A stretch of DNA of 64,000 bases, from the NCBI GenBank assembly GCA_944323785.1, contig CALUTU010000003.1, positions 1-64,000 of the forward strand, read 5' to 3'. The notes beneath the pieces were generated by a model that was not told the DNA's origin, made no database searches, and saw only the letters and a list, made by a program, of their open reading frames with translations. Every line of letters begins with the position of its first letter. The first letter of the stretch is position 1. This DNA comes from an uncultured Bacteroidales bacterium (GTDB lineage: Bacteria > Bacteroidota > Bacteroidia > Bacteroidales > UBA932). Position numbers and translations under genes: made by a program. Positions 1 to 8,611 of the stretch are shown piece after piece.

Positions 1-229
1 GCAATTTGGACTTCGTCCACATATACTGGGGCGCCTCGGCAATTGCAAGTAAACTTGCATTGCTCTCGGCTTCTGCGCAATTTGGACTTCGTCCACATAT
101 ACTGGGGCGCCTCGGCAATTGCAAGTAAACTTGCATTGCTCTCGGCTTCTGCGCAATTTGGACTTCGTCCACATATACTGGGGCGCCTCGGCAATTGCAA
201 GTAAACTTGCATTGCTCTCGGCTTCTGCG
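1..229. repeat. 76-bp tandem repeat, three identical copies
   Basis: Three identical 76-bp units begin at 1, 77 and 153; the array may continue left of the window edge. Each unit holds an 11-bp inverted repeat with one bulged base (191-215 in the last copy) around GCAAGT-AA-ACTTGC. The right arm leads into an 18-mer, TTGCATTGCTCTCGGCTT. The last copy ends at 229, where a -7-like box begins. The same 18-mer recurs at 29737-29754 in front of tlpA with the same spacing to its -7 box, so the unit looks like a dispersed promoter-associated repeat. Confidence 0.95.
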
Positions 230-237
230 TATATTCG
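207..237 (+). promoter_or_regulatory. maeB promoter inside the repeat array
   Basis: A TTG at 207-209 is followed after 20 nt by TATATTCG (230-237), one mismatch from the Bacteroidota -7 box TAnnTTTG. The maeB start codon is 18 nt downstream. In the first two repeat copies the equivalent site reads GCAATTTG and lacks the TA, so only the last copy looks like a complete promoter. Confidence 0.6.
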
Positions 238-255
238 CGTATTAAAATTTGGAAT

Positions 256-2574
256 ATGGCTGACACGAACAACAATAAGAAAGCGGCCCTTGACTATCAC
301 CGCGAGGGCAAACCGGGCAAGATAGAGACCGTGCCTACAAAACCGTACTCGTCACAGCACGACCTCTCCCTGGCATACTCGCCGGGAGTGGCTTGGCCGT
401 GCCTGGAAATCAAGGACAATCCTGAAAATGCCTACGAATACACCAACAAAGGCAATCTTATGGCTGTGATATCCAATGGTTCTGCTGTACTTGGACTAGG
501 CAATATCGGAGCCATGGCCGGAAAGCCTGTCATGGAAGGCAAAGCCCTGCTGTTCAAGATATTCGCCGGCCTTGACTGCTTTGATATCGAAATAGACGAA
601 AAAGATCCGGAGAAATTCATAGCCGTCGTAAAGGCCATATCACACACTTTCGGAGGCATCAACCTGGAGGACATAAAGGCCCCCGAGTGCTTTGAGATCG
701 AACGCCGCCTAAAAGAGGAATGCGATATTCCGGTGATGCACGACGACCAGCACGGCACAGCGATCATATCTGCGGCCGGCCTGCTCAACGCCCTGGAGCT
801 GCAGAACAAGCGCATAGGTGACATTTATCTGGTAGTCAATGGAGCAGGAGCTGCCGCCATCGCCTGTACGAAACTGTATATCGAATTGGGTGTAAGGCCT
901 GAGAATATAGTAATGTGCGACAGCAAGGGGGTGATATCAAGCAGGCGGACTGACCTCAGCGCGATGAAACGCAGTTTCGCTACGGACCGTAATGTTTCAA
1001 CTCTGACTGAGGCGCTGAAAGGGGCGGATGTCTTTCTCGGACTGTCCACCAAGAACGTGCTCACCAAAGAGATGCTAAGGACAATGGCAGACCGGCCGAT
1101 TGTCTTTGCCCTGGCCAATCCGGATCCCGAGATAGAATACTCGGAAGCCTTGGCCTCCCGCGATGATCTCATCTTTGCCACTGGACGATCAGACTACCCC
1201 AACCAGATCAACAACGTTCTGGGGTTCCCCTATATATTCCGGGGTGCGTTGGACGTAAGAGCCACTGCCATTAATGAGGAGATGAAACTGGCCGCTGTCC
1301 ATGCCATCGCAGAGTTGGCCAAACAGCCCGTTCCGTCTGTAATCAATGCTGCCTACAATCTGGAAAGCATCAGTTACGGCAAGAGCTATATTCTACCCAA
1401 GCCACTGGATCCCAGACTTCTGTCCGCAGTGGCTCCGGCAGTTGCGAAAGCCGCCATAAAGTCAGGGGTGGCAAGAAGGCCTATCTCCGACTGGGAAGGA
1501 TACAACCGGCATCTGGAGAAAATGATGGGCTACGACAACAGCCTCGTAAGACGGTTTGCCGATGTGGCCCGTTGTCAGCCCATGAAAGTGGTATTCGGCG
1601 AAGGCAATACCGACAATATGCTTGAAGCTGCGGTTCAGGCCGGTCAGGAAGGACTGTGCCGCCCCATATTGCTCGGCAATGCAGACCTCATCCAGACAAG
1701 GGCGGACGCACTTGGCCTGCGGCTTGACAGTGTGGAGATTGTCAACCCCCGGCATCCCGATGAGAAAGGACGCCGGGAAAGGTATGCGCATATGCTCGCT
1801 GACAAACTGGCCAGAAACGGGTACACATATCAGGACTCATACGAGAAGATGCTCGACCGCAATTACTTCGGCATGATGATGGTCGAGAGCGGAGATGCCG
1901 ATGCCTTCATCGCCGGCACCTATGCTGACAACCACTCCGTGACATCAATAGCCCGTGACATCATAGGCATCCGCCATGGTTTCAGCACTTTCGCCACAAT
2001 GCACATACTCAGCACGAAGCGGGGGACATTTTTCCTGGCCGACACAATGATCAATGAGCGTACTGATGCAAAGACTCTCTCCGACATAGCAAGACTGACG
2101 GCAGGAGCCGTTGAATATTACGCCTTTGATCCGGTCATAGCAATGCTCTCATACGGCAATTTCGGTTCAGACTGTCGCGACAGACAGGAATTCAACGGCT
2201 CAGCATCTACTGTACGTCATGCCGTGGAGATGCTGCACGCACAGTACCCTTCCATGGCCGTCGATGGAGAGATGAGGACGGACATAGCCTTGAACCGCAG
2301 CCTGAGAGACAGGACATATCCGTTCAACAAATTGCTTGGAAAGGATGTCAACACCTTGATATTCCCGGATTTGAACTCCTCCTCCGCCGTATGGCACATG
2401 ATGATGGGCATGGGCATTGGAGAGTCCATAGGCCCTATCCAGATAGGTCTCAACAAACCGGTGCATTTCATATCCGTGAACGCACCGGTCAGGGAGATTG
2501 TCAACCTTGCAACCGTAGCATCCATGGATGCAGCCACATACCTAAAGGCAGGCAATTGCCGTCTTGACCGTTGA
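256..2574 (+). CDS. maeB: NADP-dependent malic enzyme (MaeB type)
   Basis: The 772-residue protein is a malic enzyme that oxidatively decarboxylates malate to pyruvate, yielding NADPH, in the cytoplasm. The first ~430 residues match the malic enzyme fold: a KPYSSQHDLSLAYSPGVAWP segment near residue 28, a HDDQHGTA motif near 160, and a nucleotide-binding GAGAAAIACTKLY near 195. The last ~330 residues are the phosphotransacetylase-like domain found on MaeB proteins, which in characterised members is regulatory rather than catalytic. Length fits the family (about 760 residues). The ATG at 256 starts just before the first conserved residues. It is a single-gene unit: a repeat-borne promoter lies upstream and a hairpin follows the stop. 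Confidence 0.95.
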   Translation: MADTNNNKKAALDYHREGKPGKIETVPTKPYSSQHDLSLAYSPGVAWPCLEIKDNPENAYEYTNKGNLMAVISNGSAVLGLGNIGAMAGKPVMEGKALLFKIFAGLDCFDIEIDEKDPEKFIAVVKAISHTFGGINLEDIKAPECFEIERRLKEECDIPVMHDDQHGTAIISAAGLLNALELQNKRIGDIYLVVNGAGAAAIACTKLYIELGVRPENIVMCDSKGVISSRRTDLSAMKRSFATDRNVSTLTEALKGADVFLGLSTKNVLTKEMLRTMADRPIVFALANPDPEIEYSEALASRDDLIFATGRSDYPNQINNVLGFPYIFRGALDVRATAINEEMKLAAVHAIAELAKQPVPSVINAAYNLESISYGKSYILPKPLDPRLLSAVAPAVAKAAIKSGVARRPISDWEGYNRHLEKMMGYDNSLVRRFADVARCQPMKVVFGEGNTDNMLEAAVQAGQEGLCRPILLGNADLIQTRADALGLRLDSVEIVNPRHPDEKGRRERYAHMLADKLARNGYTYQDSYEKMLDRNYFGMMMVESGDADAFIAGTYADNHSVTSIARDIIGIRHGFSTFATMHILSTKRGTFFLADTMINERTDAKTLSDIARLTAGAVEYYAFDPVIAMLSYGNFGSDCRDRQEFNGSASTVRHAVEMLHAQYPSMAVDGEMRTDIALNRSLRDRTYPFNKLLGKDVNTLIFPDLNSSSAVWHMMMGMGIGESIGPIQIGLNKPVHFISVNAPVREIVNLATVASMDAATYLKAGNCRLDR

Positions 2575-2621
2575 TCCCAGTGCGGGAATGCCGCACTATG
2601 CCATCTCAGCGCTGCCAGCCC

Positions 2622-2743
2622 CGGCGGGATTAGCCTCGCTGGCTCGGCTTTTCCCGCAGCGAAGTACTTTGTGCAGGCGAGGTTAGCGCGCTGCCACTAC
2701 TCACCTCGGCGGGATTAGCCTCGCTGGCTCGGCTTTTCCCGCA
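2622..2743. repeat. 37-bp direct repeat pair resembling the tRNA-Arg 3' end
   Basis: Copies at 2622-2658 and 2707-2743 are identical and lie 85 bp apart. They begin CGGCGGGATTAGCCTCGC. The second copy with its flank shares the 14-mer ACCTCGGCGGGATT with the 3' end of the neighbouring tRNA-Arg gene (2912-2925), on the side where integrase attachment sites usually lie. Confidence 0.85.
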
Positions 2744-2807
2744 CTGAGGCAGGCCTTATGAAGGCGTCCGCAGGAACAGAGTTCCTGCAATGTGGCTTCG
2801 CCACATG

Positions 2808-2869
2808 CTTTATATTATATGAGAGCCAGAGGTAAGTAAACTCACCGCTGGCTCTCATATAATATAAAG
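2808..2869. repeat. 22-bp perfect inverted repeat
   Basis: Arms at 2808-2829 and 2848-2869 are exact reverse complements around an 18-nt loop. It lies downstream of tRNA-Arg on the minus strand and downstream of maeB on the plus strand, so it could help separate the two convergent units. The plus-strand right arm is followed by GGGACG, not a T-run, so a simple plus-strand terminator is not obvious. Confidence 0.8.
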
Positions 2870-2891
2870 GGACGTACATTGCTGCCGTCCC
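2869..2891 (-). terminator. predicted terminator of rplS-tRNA-Arg
   Basis: GGGACG (2869-2874) pairs with CGTCCC (2886-2891). On the minus strand the stem is followed by TTTATATTATAT. It sits 18 nt past the tRNA-Arg 3' end, as expected for ending that transcript. Confidence 0.6.
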
Positions 2892-2909
2892 TTACTGCCT
2901 TTATGGCTG

Positions 2910-2983
2910 TGACCTCGGCGGGATTCAAACCCACAACCTTCTGATCCGTAGTCAGATGCTCTATTCAGTTGAGCTACGAGGCC
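2910..2983 (-). tRNA. tRNA-Arg (anticodon ACG)
   Basis: The minus strand folds into a standard 74-nt tRNA. The acceptor stem GGCCTCG pairs with CGAGGTC and A is the discriminator. The anticodon stem TCTGA/TCAGA closes the loop CTACGGA, giving anticodon ACG. The T arm contains GGTTTGAATCC. No CCA is encoded. The gene starts 14 nt after the rplS stop on the same strand, so it is probably cotranscribed and processed. Confidence 0.95.
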
Positions 2984-2997
2984 AATATGTCTACTTG

Positions 2998-3393
2998 CTA
3001 CTCAGCGGGAGAGTTAACCGCTTCAGCACCGGGAGCAAGTCCGATAAATCTCTTCTCTTTAATGCGGGCCTTCTTACCGGTGAGATCTCTCAGATAGTAA
3101 ATCCTTGCCCTGCGTACTTTTCCGCTCTTATTGAGGTCTATCTCGGAGATGAAAGGTGAGTAAAGAGGGAATATTCTCTCGACTCCGATACCGTTGGAAA
3201 TCTTGCGTACAGTGAATGTCTGGGTAGTACCCGCACCTTTTCTCTGTATCACTACACCACGGAACTTCTGGAGTCTCTCCTTGTTCTCTTCCTTAATCTT
3301 GTATGTCACAGTCACTGTATCACCTGCCTTGAAATCGGGATACTTTCTCTCACCCTGTGAAAACGCCTGTTCTGCAATCTTAATTAAATCCAT
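2998..3393 (-). CDS. rplS: 50S ribosomal protein L19 (bL19)
   Basis: This 131-residue protein is bL19 of the large ribosomal subunit, located at the 30S-50S interface. The sequence shows the family pattern: [15 protein letters not shown] near residue 22, the [14 protein letters not shown] strand near 40, [17 protein letters not shown] near 60, and the basic [21 protein letters not shown] end. A slightly acidic tail ([14 protein letters not shown]) follows. Its own promoter lies at 3466-3495, and tRNA-Arg follows 14 nt after the stop. Confidence 0.97.
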   Translation of the reverse strand: MDLIKIAEQAFSQGERKYPDFKAGDTVTVTYKIKEENKERLQKFRGVVIQRKGAGTTQTFTVRKISNGIGVERIFPLYSPFISEIDLNKSGKVRRARIYYLRDLTGKKARIKEKRFIGLAPGAEAVNSPAE

Positions 3394-3465
3394 TTCTTTC
3401 TAACTTTTTGGCAACATTGCCGCTCTAAAATATCTGTGCAAGAGGTTGCTTGATTTTTGGGACTG

Positions 3466-3495
3466 CAAAGATAGATAAAAGAGAAAACATTCCAA
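3466..3495 (-). promoter_or_regulatory. rplS promoter
   Basis: The minus strand reads TTTGG, then 19 nt after the TTG, TATCTTTG (3466-3473), a perfect Bacteroidota -7 box. It lies about 70 nt upstream of rplS in the gap after dnaJ. Confidence 0.7.
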
Positions 3496-3507
3496 ATTTT
3501 TTTGACA

Positions 3508-4680
3508 TTAACTGAACATTTTTTTCATCCTGTCAAAAAAATTGCGGTCTTTCTTCGTCGGCTTAGGGTCAAAATTGCCCGAAGCCTTCATCTTTTCGAA
3601 CATTTCCTTCTCTTCCCTGTCTATCTTCTTAGGTGTCCAGGCCTGAATGTACACCAGCAAGTCTCCCCGCCCGTATCCGTTTATATCCGGAATACCCTTG
3701 CCTCTTACACGCAGGAACGTACCGGACTGAGTCCCCGGCTCTATCCTGATCCTCACTTTGCCGTCAGCCGCCGGTATCTCGGCCGAAGTACCGAGCACCA
3801 GATCAGGCATTGAGACAAACAGCGTATATATAAGGTCATTGCCATCCCTCTGGAGTTCTCCGTCCTCCTCCTCTTCTATAAGTACCAGCAGATCTCCGTT
3901 CACTCCGTTGCCCTTCGCCGCATTGCCCTTTCCATGAACTGTCAGCTGCATACCCTCCACAACTCCGGCGGGAATCTTGAACGACACCTCTTCGGTCTCC
4001 TCCACAACGCCGGCTCCATGACATTTAGGACATGGTTTCGCGATGACCTTGCCTTCTCCGCCACATGCCGGACAAGGAGATGTGGTCTGCATCCTGCCCA
4101 TAAACGACTGCACTATCCTGGTAACTACACCGGTACCGTGACACGTCTCACAAGTATGGACATCCGCCTCCGATTCCGCTCCACGGCCATTGCAGTGGGA
4201 ACACTTGACAGCCTTCTTTATCTTAACGGTCTTCGTAACCCCATTGACTATCTCGGAAAGTGACAATTTGACACGGATACGTATATTCGAGCCTTTCTGC
4301 ACTCTTGCAGAGCCCCCTCTGCCGGACGAACCGCCGAAACCGCTGAAGCCTCCGCCGAAACCGCCTCCGAAGATATCTCCGAAACGGCTGAATATATCCT
4401 CCATGGTAAAGCCGCCGAAACCGTCAAATCCGCCACCGCCGCCGGCAGCACCGCTCATTCCCGCATGGCCGAACTGGTCATATCTGGCCTTTTTGTCCGG
4501 ATTACTGAGGACATCATATGCCTCAGCCGCCTCCTTGAACTTCTCCTCAGCGGCAGCATCACCCGGATTCCTGTCAGGGTGATACTTCAAGGCCATCTTC
4601 CGGTAGGCCTTCTTAATATCCTCGGCCGAGGCATCCCTGGATACCCCGAGCACTTCATAATAATCTCTTTTCCCAGCCAT
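3508..4680 (-). CDS. dnaJ: Chaperone DnaJ (Hsp40)
   Basis: The 390-residue protein is a full-length type I Hsp40 that delivers unfolded clients to DnaK and stimulates its ATPase. The J domain occupies residues 1-70 with the HPDR tripeptide (KYHPDRNPG). A Gly/Phe-rich linker runs to about 125. The zinc domain has four CxxCxGxG-type motifs ([32 protein letters not shown]) at about 160-230. The C-terminal client-binding domains follow. It starts 6 nt after grpE and is cotranscribed with it. dnaK is not in the window. Confidence 0.97.
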   Translation of the reverse strand: MAGKRDYYEVLGVSRDASAEDIKKAYRKMALKYHPDRNPGDAAAEEKFKEAAEAYDVLSNPDKKARYDQFGHAGMSGAAGGGGGFDGFGGFTMEDIFSRFGDIFGGGFGGGFSGFGGSSGRGGSARVQKGSNIRIRVKLSLSEIVNGVTKTVKIKKAVKCSHCNGRGAESEADVHTCETCHGTGVVTRIVQSFMGRMQTTSPCPACGGEGKVIAKPCPKCHGAGVVEETEEVSFKIPAGVVEGMQLTVHGKGNAAKGNGVNGDLLVLIEEEEDGELQRDGNDLIYTLFVSMPDLVLGTSAEIPAADGKVRIRIEPGTQSGTFLRVRGKGIPDINGYGRGDLLVYIQAWTPKKIDREEKEMFEKMKASGNFDPKPTKKDRNFFDRMKKMFS

Positions 4681-4686
4681 TGTCCG

Positions 4687-5256
4687 TTACACCCCCACTA
4701 CTACTTTTGCAAAACGTATAACTTTGTCATTCAACTTGTAACCGGGCTGGATGACATCTATAATCTTATTCTTCTTATCGGCCTCCTGAACCGGCATCTG
4801 GGCCACCGCCTCGTGAAAGTCGGTATCCAGTTCTTTCCCTATGGCCTCTATGACGCTCAGTCCGCGTCCTTTCAGATAGGACATCAGCTTATTGTAGATG
4901 AGTTCCGTACCCTCCACGGCAGCCTTGTCCGAACCAGACTCCCTAAGCACCTGCAAGGCCCTCTCGCAGTCGTCCAACACAGGAAGCATACCTTTTATAA
5001 TATCCTCTCCGGCTGTAGAAATAAGATCAAGACGCTCGCGGGCAGTACGCCTGCGGTAATTGTCAAACTCAGCGGCAAGCCTGACGTACTTGTCATTGAC
5101 CTCGTCCATCTTGGCCTGCAGTTCCTTGAGTCCGTTCTCCTTTTCTTCTTTGTGATGAGATTTCTCAGCCTTTTTCTTCTTCTGGCCTGTATCACCGTTT
5201 CCTTCTTCAGGAACGGCCGCTTCAACTTTTTTATCTATATCTTCTTTCTCTGCCAT
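4687..5256 (-). CDS. grpE: GrpE nucleotide exchange factor
   Basis: The 189-residue protein is the exchange factor that releases ADP from DnaK. About 45 charged, low-complexity residues (KKKKAEKSHHKEEKENG) precede a long coiled coil (residues ~45-90). The conserved NYRRRTARERLDLI segment and the C-terminal beta domain (AVAQMPVQEADKKNKIIDVIQPGY... ending IRFAKVVVGV) follow. It is the first gene of grpE-dnaJ, with a TATCTTTG box at 5279-5286 on the minus strand. Confidence 0.96.
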   Translation of the reverse strand: MAEKEDIDKKVEAAVPEEGNGDTGQKKKKAEKSHHKEEKENGLKELQAKMDEVNDKYVRLAAEFDNYRRRTARERLDLISTAGEDIIKGMLPVLDDCERALQVLRESGSDKAAVEGTELIYNKLMSYLKGRGLSVIEAIGKELDTDFHEAVAQMPVQEADKKNKIIDVIQPGYKLNDKVIRFAKVVVGV

Positions 5257-5278
5257 AACATCATAATTTCTATATGCA

Positions 5279-5286
5279 CAAAGATA
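5279..5286 (-). promoter_or_regulatory. grpE -7 box
   Basis: TATCTTTG on the minus strand matches the Bacteroidota -7 box 22 nt upstream of the grpE start. A TTTTGGC lies about 16 nt further upstream, slightly closer than the usual spacing. I see no CIRCE-type inverted repeat here. Confidence 0.55.
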
Positions 5287-5329
5287 TAAACAAAAACACT
5301 GCCAAAAGGGTAAAACGACAAAATGTCAG

Positions 5330-6781
5330 TTATAGTCTAACAATCTGGGGCGTCACACCGCGGTACTTGGGCATAGTGGCTCCGACAGGAGCACCGATGT
5401 AGGTAGGATCGCACATAACATATCTCCTGCCTTCAAACACATAACTATCACCAGTCACATCTTCTTCAAATACCACACCGCATGCTACATGCCCTTTATA
5501 ACTGAACATAGCCACGTCCATTCCCAACAGATCCTTAACCAACCATGAAAACAACAGAACCCTGTCCTTACAGTTATTCGCACCGTAATAAAAAGATTCC
5601 TCTATGAATAACGGCTTGGAGCGGCCGAACATCTCATAGTCCGTTTTATAGTCAAAGCCTTTCTGAACCAGCTTTAAAATAAAGGCCACTGCTTCTTCGG
5701 AAGTCATAGACTCTTTCAGAATTTTATATTTCACCAACGTAAACACAGCTTTTTGAAGCAAGGGATCCACGGCCGACTTATGATACATGAGCAGGTCTGA
5801 CTGAGGATAGTCCAAAGTAAACTTTACACAAGGAACATTCAGCGGGAGCTTGACCTCCTCCTCCAATATTGCGGTCCACTCCGGTACAGTCTTCAGACGA
5901 TAATAATCAAGAGCAACCGACATCTGCCGGTCTATTACAAGATCCATCTTACGGTCTGCGGCAGAATAATCATCCGAGAATGTATATAGAGGATCGCGGC
6001 TGTTCAGACGGGAGTAAGAGAATATATAAAAATCATCCTCCCCATCAGTAATATAGGACACTTGGTAAATAGGATCTGTAAAAGGCAGCAGCAATATCAG
6101 TTCTCCGCCTGAAGAGCCCACTCTTGCCCTATATCGCATCTGATTCAGCAGAAACATCTGAGTCAGAACCTTTTCATTGACATAATCCTCAATATAAACA
6201 GCATCGGTATATTTTTTTACAGCGGTATACAATGCCCAGTCACTTAATGAATATTCCTCGCGCATTGCAATAAATGCATCCACCACATCCATATAATCTG
6301 ACGCAGAAAGGACCTGCCATCCTCCGGATGCGTCCTGTTCAGTTGCCCTAACACGTGACAGCCGCATATTTTCCGCAAAAGGTATGTCTGCCTGAATACC
6401 GAAAAAATCGACAGTCACACTTCCCTTGCCATCATAATCAGCCACTACAGCCGGAACCGGCACAGGATATACCGGATACATCATCGGCCCTGACGCAGGA
6501 ATACCATGAAAGGTTAGTCCGGCAGAATCCTCCGATGAATAATATACCGGCTTCTCCGAAACAGGACCTATTGGATCCTCTTTACCTCTTTGCACCAGAA
6601 ATTCCTTCCATGCCGCTGCCAGATATTCCGAGAATTCAGCATTGGCCTTTGCTCTCATATCCTTGAATTCCTCAGCGCGTTGACGGTAAGCATCCAAAAA
6701 AGACTCTTTGGTCTGCGAATAAGAGAACGACGATACAACCGCTGCCGCAGTCACTAACGATATTATTCTTTTAATATTCAT
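5330..6781 (-). CDS. Secreted transglutaminase-like protein, function unknown
   Basis: The 483-residue protein begins with a signal peptide (MNIKRIISLVTAAAVVSSFSYS). The last ~110 residues look like a transglutaminase/protease fold: a cysteine in GANNCKDRVLLFSWL, a histidine in YKGHVACGVVFEE about 35 residues later, and an aspartate in YVMCDPTYIGAPVG. That is the spacing of a Cys-His-Asp triad. The middle part is unrecognised, with many aromatic and acidic residues. I chose the ATG at 6781 over an in-frame GTG two codons upstream because the signal peptide starts there. It precedes no close partner. The role is probably in the periplasm or at the cell surface; the substrate is unknown. Confidence 0.7.
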   Translation of the reverse strand: MNIKRIISLVTAAAVVSSFSYSQTKESFLDAYRQRAEEFKDMRAKANAEFSEYLAAAWKEFLVQRGKEDPIGPVSEKPVYYSSEDSAGLTFHGIPASGPMMYPVYPVPVPAVVADYDGKGSVTVDFFGIQADIPFAENMRLSRVRATEQDASGGWQVLSASDYMDVVDAFIAMREEYSLSDWALYTAVKKYTDAVYIEDYVNEKVLTQMFLLNQMRYRARVGSSGGELILLLPFTDPIYQVSYITDGEDDFYIFSYSRLNSRDPLYTFSDDYSAADRKMDLVIDRQMSVALDYYRLKTVPEWTAILEEEVKLPLNVPCVKFTLDYPQSDLLMYHKSAVDPLLQKAVFTLVKYKILKESMTSEEAVAFILKLVQKGFDYKTDYEMFGRSKPLFIEESFYYGANNCKDRVLLFSWLVKDLLGMDVAMFSYKGHVACGVVFEEDVTGDSYVFEGRRYVMCDPTYIGAPVGATMPKYRGVTPQIVRL

Positions 6782-6875
6782 AACCACCTTGATTTTAAAA
6801 GAAAGCTCCCGCCATATCTTACTAGGGGGAGCTTACATACTTTAAACCGGACTCCGTGTCAGGAGCAAATGCCTA

Positions 6876-7466
6876 CTACTTATTCTGCTGCTTGTTCTTT
6901 TCGTAGTTAGCCATCTCCTCCTCGAAGGTCTTCATGAAACGGTACTGATCGAAATCAACGGCAAGTCTCTCGTCATTGCTGACAAGTACGTCCTCTACAG
7001 CCTCTGCCACAGGGACTCTGGACATTTCTACGCAGATCCAGTACTGATATTCACCCTCTCCGTTCCGCAAAAGTTTGGAATCCTTTACGATAGATCCCTG
7101 AAGAGTCTGATTGACGACCTGACGTATTGCTGTCTCAACCTTTCCACGGACCTCTGAATCACCGTTGACATCATATTGATTACCATATCTGTCTGTTACA
7201 GATTTAACTATTGCCTCCACCTGAGCGGCAAGAGCATTACGGGCATTGAGATCTGCAATTGTGCGAGCCATCTCAAGGTCCTTACTGGTGCCTGATGCAG
7301 TTGCACGGAAGTAATTTGCATCCGTTTTATATTCAGGTGTATCAAAAGGGACATTGCTTACTTCGACAAAATCAGTACTGGCCGCTTGTTTCTGACCTCC
7401 GCAAGAAGTTACTGCCAGCATAGCGGCAAGACCTGCGCACACGAAAGGAATAAATTTAGTTTTCAT
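6876..7466 (-). CDS. LPP20-like lipoprotein
   Basis: This 196-residue lipoprotein has a lipobox (LAVTSCGG, Cys22) after a hydrophobic signal. The mature part has the pattern of LPP20-type domains: an N-terminal strand (YFRATASGTSKDLEMARTIA) followed by helices rich in Ala and Asn (DLNARNALAAQVEAIVKSVTDRYG) and a strand ending YQYWICVEMSRVPV. The tail is charged (YEKNKQQNK). The function is unknown; LPP20 relatives sit in the outer membrane. It lies 94 nt upstream of the transglutaminase-like gene on the same strand and has its own promoter. Confidence 0.7.
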   Translation of the reverse strand: MKTKFIPFVCAGLAAMLAVTSCGGQKQAASTDFVEVSNVPFDTPEYKTDANYFRATASGTSKDLEMARTIADLNARNALAAQVEAIVKSVTDRYGNQYDVNGDSEVRGKVETAIRQVVNQTLQGSIVKDSKLLRNGEGEYQYWICVEMSRVPVAEAVEDVLVSNDERLAVDFDQYRFMKTFEEEMANYEKNKQQNK

Positions 7467-7494
7467 ACGTTTAAATAATTATTGATTAATACTG

Positions 7495-7524
7495 CAAATA
7501 TAATGTTTTATTTATTTCACACAA
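7495..7524 (-). promoter_or_regulatory. promoter of the LPP20-like lipoprotein gene
   Basis: The minus strand shows TTG (7522-7524), a 19-nt gap, and TATATTTG (7495-7502), 28 nt before the start codon. Confidence 0.65.
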
Positions 7525-7574
7525 GTAAATAGCATGAATGGTTAAATGTGACAAGAATTTTTTAAAAACCAATA

Positions 7575-8537
7575 TTACATCTTGTCATTGCTGCCGAGCA
7601 CGTCATATATCTTGTGCTTATAAAGCTCTTTAAGTTTCTCTCTTGCAGGGCCTAAATACTTTCTGGGATCAAACTCCTCAGGATGCTCCACGAACACCTT
7701 GCGGATGGCAGCGGTCATAGCCAGACGGCCGTCGCTGTCAATGTTGATCTTGCATACTGCTGACTTGGCTGCCTCGCGGAGCTGATCCTCCGGAATACCT
7801 ATAGAGTCTTTAAGATGGCCGCCATAATGGTTGATCTCCGCCACGATATCCTGAGGCACGGATGAAGAGCCGTGAAGGACGATAGGGAATCCGGGAATCC
7901 TCTTTTCTATCTCATGCAGGATATCAAGACGGATCTCCGGCTTCTGCCCCGGCTTGAACTTGTAGGCACCATGGGATGTACCTATAGATATGGCGAGGGA
8001 ATCCACGCCCGTCTTGCTGACAAAGTCCTCAACCTCCTCAGGGCGTGTGTACGTATGGCTCTCGGCCTTCACGTCATCCTCCACACCGGCCAGCACACCG
8101 AGCTCACCCTCAACAGTAACGTCATACTGATGGGCATACTCCACGACCTTTCTGGTCAGCTCCACATTCTCATCATAAGGCTTGGACGAACCGTCTATCA
8201 TTACCGATGAGAAACCGTACTCGATACAGCTCTTGCAGAGTTCAAAAGTATCGCCGTGGTCCAGATGCAGTACGATAGGAATCTGGCAGCCCAGTTCCTT
8301 TGCGTACTCGACACCGCCCTGAGCCATATAGCGGAGAATCGTCTGGTTGGCGTACTTTCTGGCACCGCTGGACACCTGAAGGATAACAGGAGACTTGGTC
8401 TCCACGCAGGCCTGGATAATCGCCTGCATCTGCTCCATGTTGTTAAAGTTGAATGCCGGTAATGCATAACCGCCGTTGATGGCCTTCTTGAAGAGCTCCC
8501 TTGAGTTCACCAGGCCGAGATCTTTGTAAGATACCAT
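7575..8537 (-). CDS. fba: Class II fructose-1,6-bisphosphate aldolase
   Basis: The 320-residue protein cleaves fructose-1,6-bisphosphate to dihydroxyacetone phosphate and glyceraldehyde-3-phosphate using a divalent metal. The sequence shows the metal and catalytic motifs of class II enzymes: HLDHGDTFELCKSCIEYGFSSVMIDGS (residues ~92-118), VEGELGVLAGVEDD (~142), SIGTSHGAYK (~185), and VLHGSSSVP (~220). The NIDSD segment follows. It reads away from gmk, and the two promoters lie almost back to back. Confidence 0.95.
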   Translation of the reverse strand: MVSYKDLGLVNSRELFKKAINGGYALPAFNFNNMEQMQAIIQACVETKSPVILQVSSGARKYANQTILRYMAQGGVEYAKELGCQIPIVLHLDHGDTFELCKSCIEYGFSSVMIDGSSKPYDENVELTRKVVEYAHQYDVTVEGELGVLAGVEDDVKAESHTYTRPEEVEDFVSKTGVDSLAISIGTSHGAYKFKPGQKPEIRLDILHEIEKRIPGFPIVLHGSSSVPQDIVAEINHYGGHLKDSIGIPEDQLREAAKSAVCKINIDSDGRLAMTAAIRKVFVEHPEEFDPRKYLGPAREKLKELYKHKIYDVLGSNDKM

Positions 8538-8566
8538 AGTCTATATCTGTTTTAGAGTTAAATATT

Positions 8567-8611
8567 CTTTCTTATCTATCGCAAATTTAAATATTTTTGC
8601 AGAATGAACAA
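8567..8611. promoter_or_regulatory. back-to-back fba and gmk promoters
   Basis: On the plus strand TATTTTTG (8592-8599) precedes the gmk ATG by only 4 nt, with a TTTC at the -33 distance. On the minus strand TAAATTTG (8582-8589) faces fba, with its TTG at 8609-8611, inside the gmk coding start. The two -7 boxes are 2 nt apart, so one polymerase should block the other. Confidence 0.65.

Larger units (their letters stand above)
2575..2909. other. gene-free gap rich in hairpins and a 37-bp direct repeat
   Basis: There is no convincing ORF. In order the gap holds: a 7-bp hairpin (2579-2597) just after the maeB stop; two exact copies of a 37-bp sequence (2622-2658 and 2707-2743); a CAGGAAC-AGA-GTTCCTG hairpin (2771-2787); a TGTGG-CTTCG-CCACA hairpin (2791-2805); a 22-bp perfect inverted repeat (2808-2829 / 2848-2869); and a terminator-like hairpin (2869-2891). 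Confidence 0.85.

Noticed and set aside
1..229. CRISPR array
   Set aside because: The 76-bp units are identical head-to-tail without variable spacers, and no cas genes are near.
3394..5330. CIRCE or heat-shock operator at grpE-dnaJ
   Set aside because: No TTAGCACTC-type inverted repeat was seen in the grpE leader.
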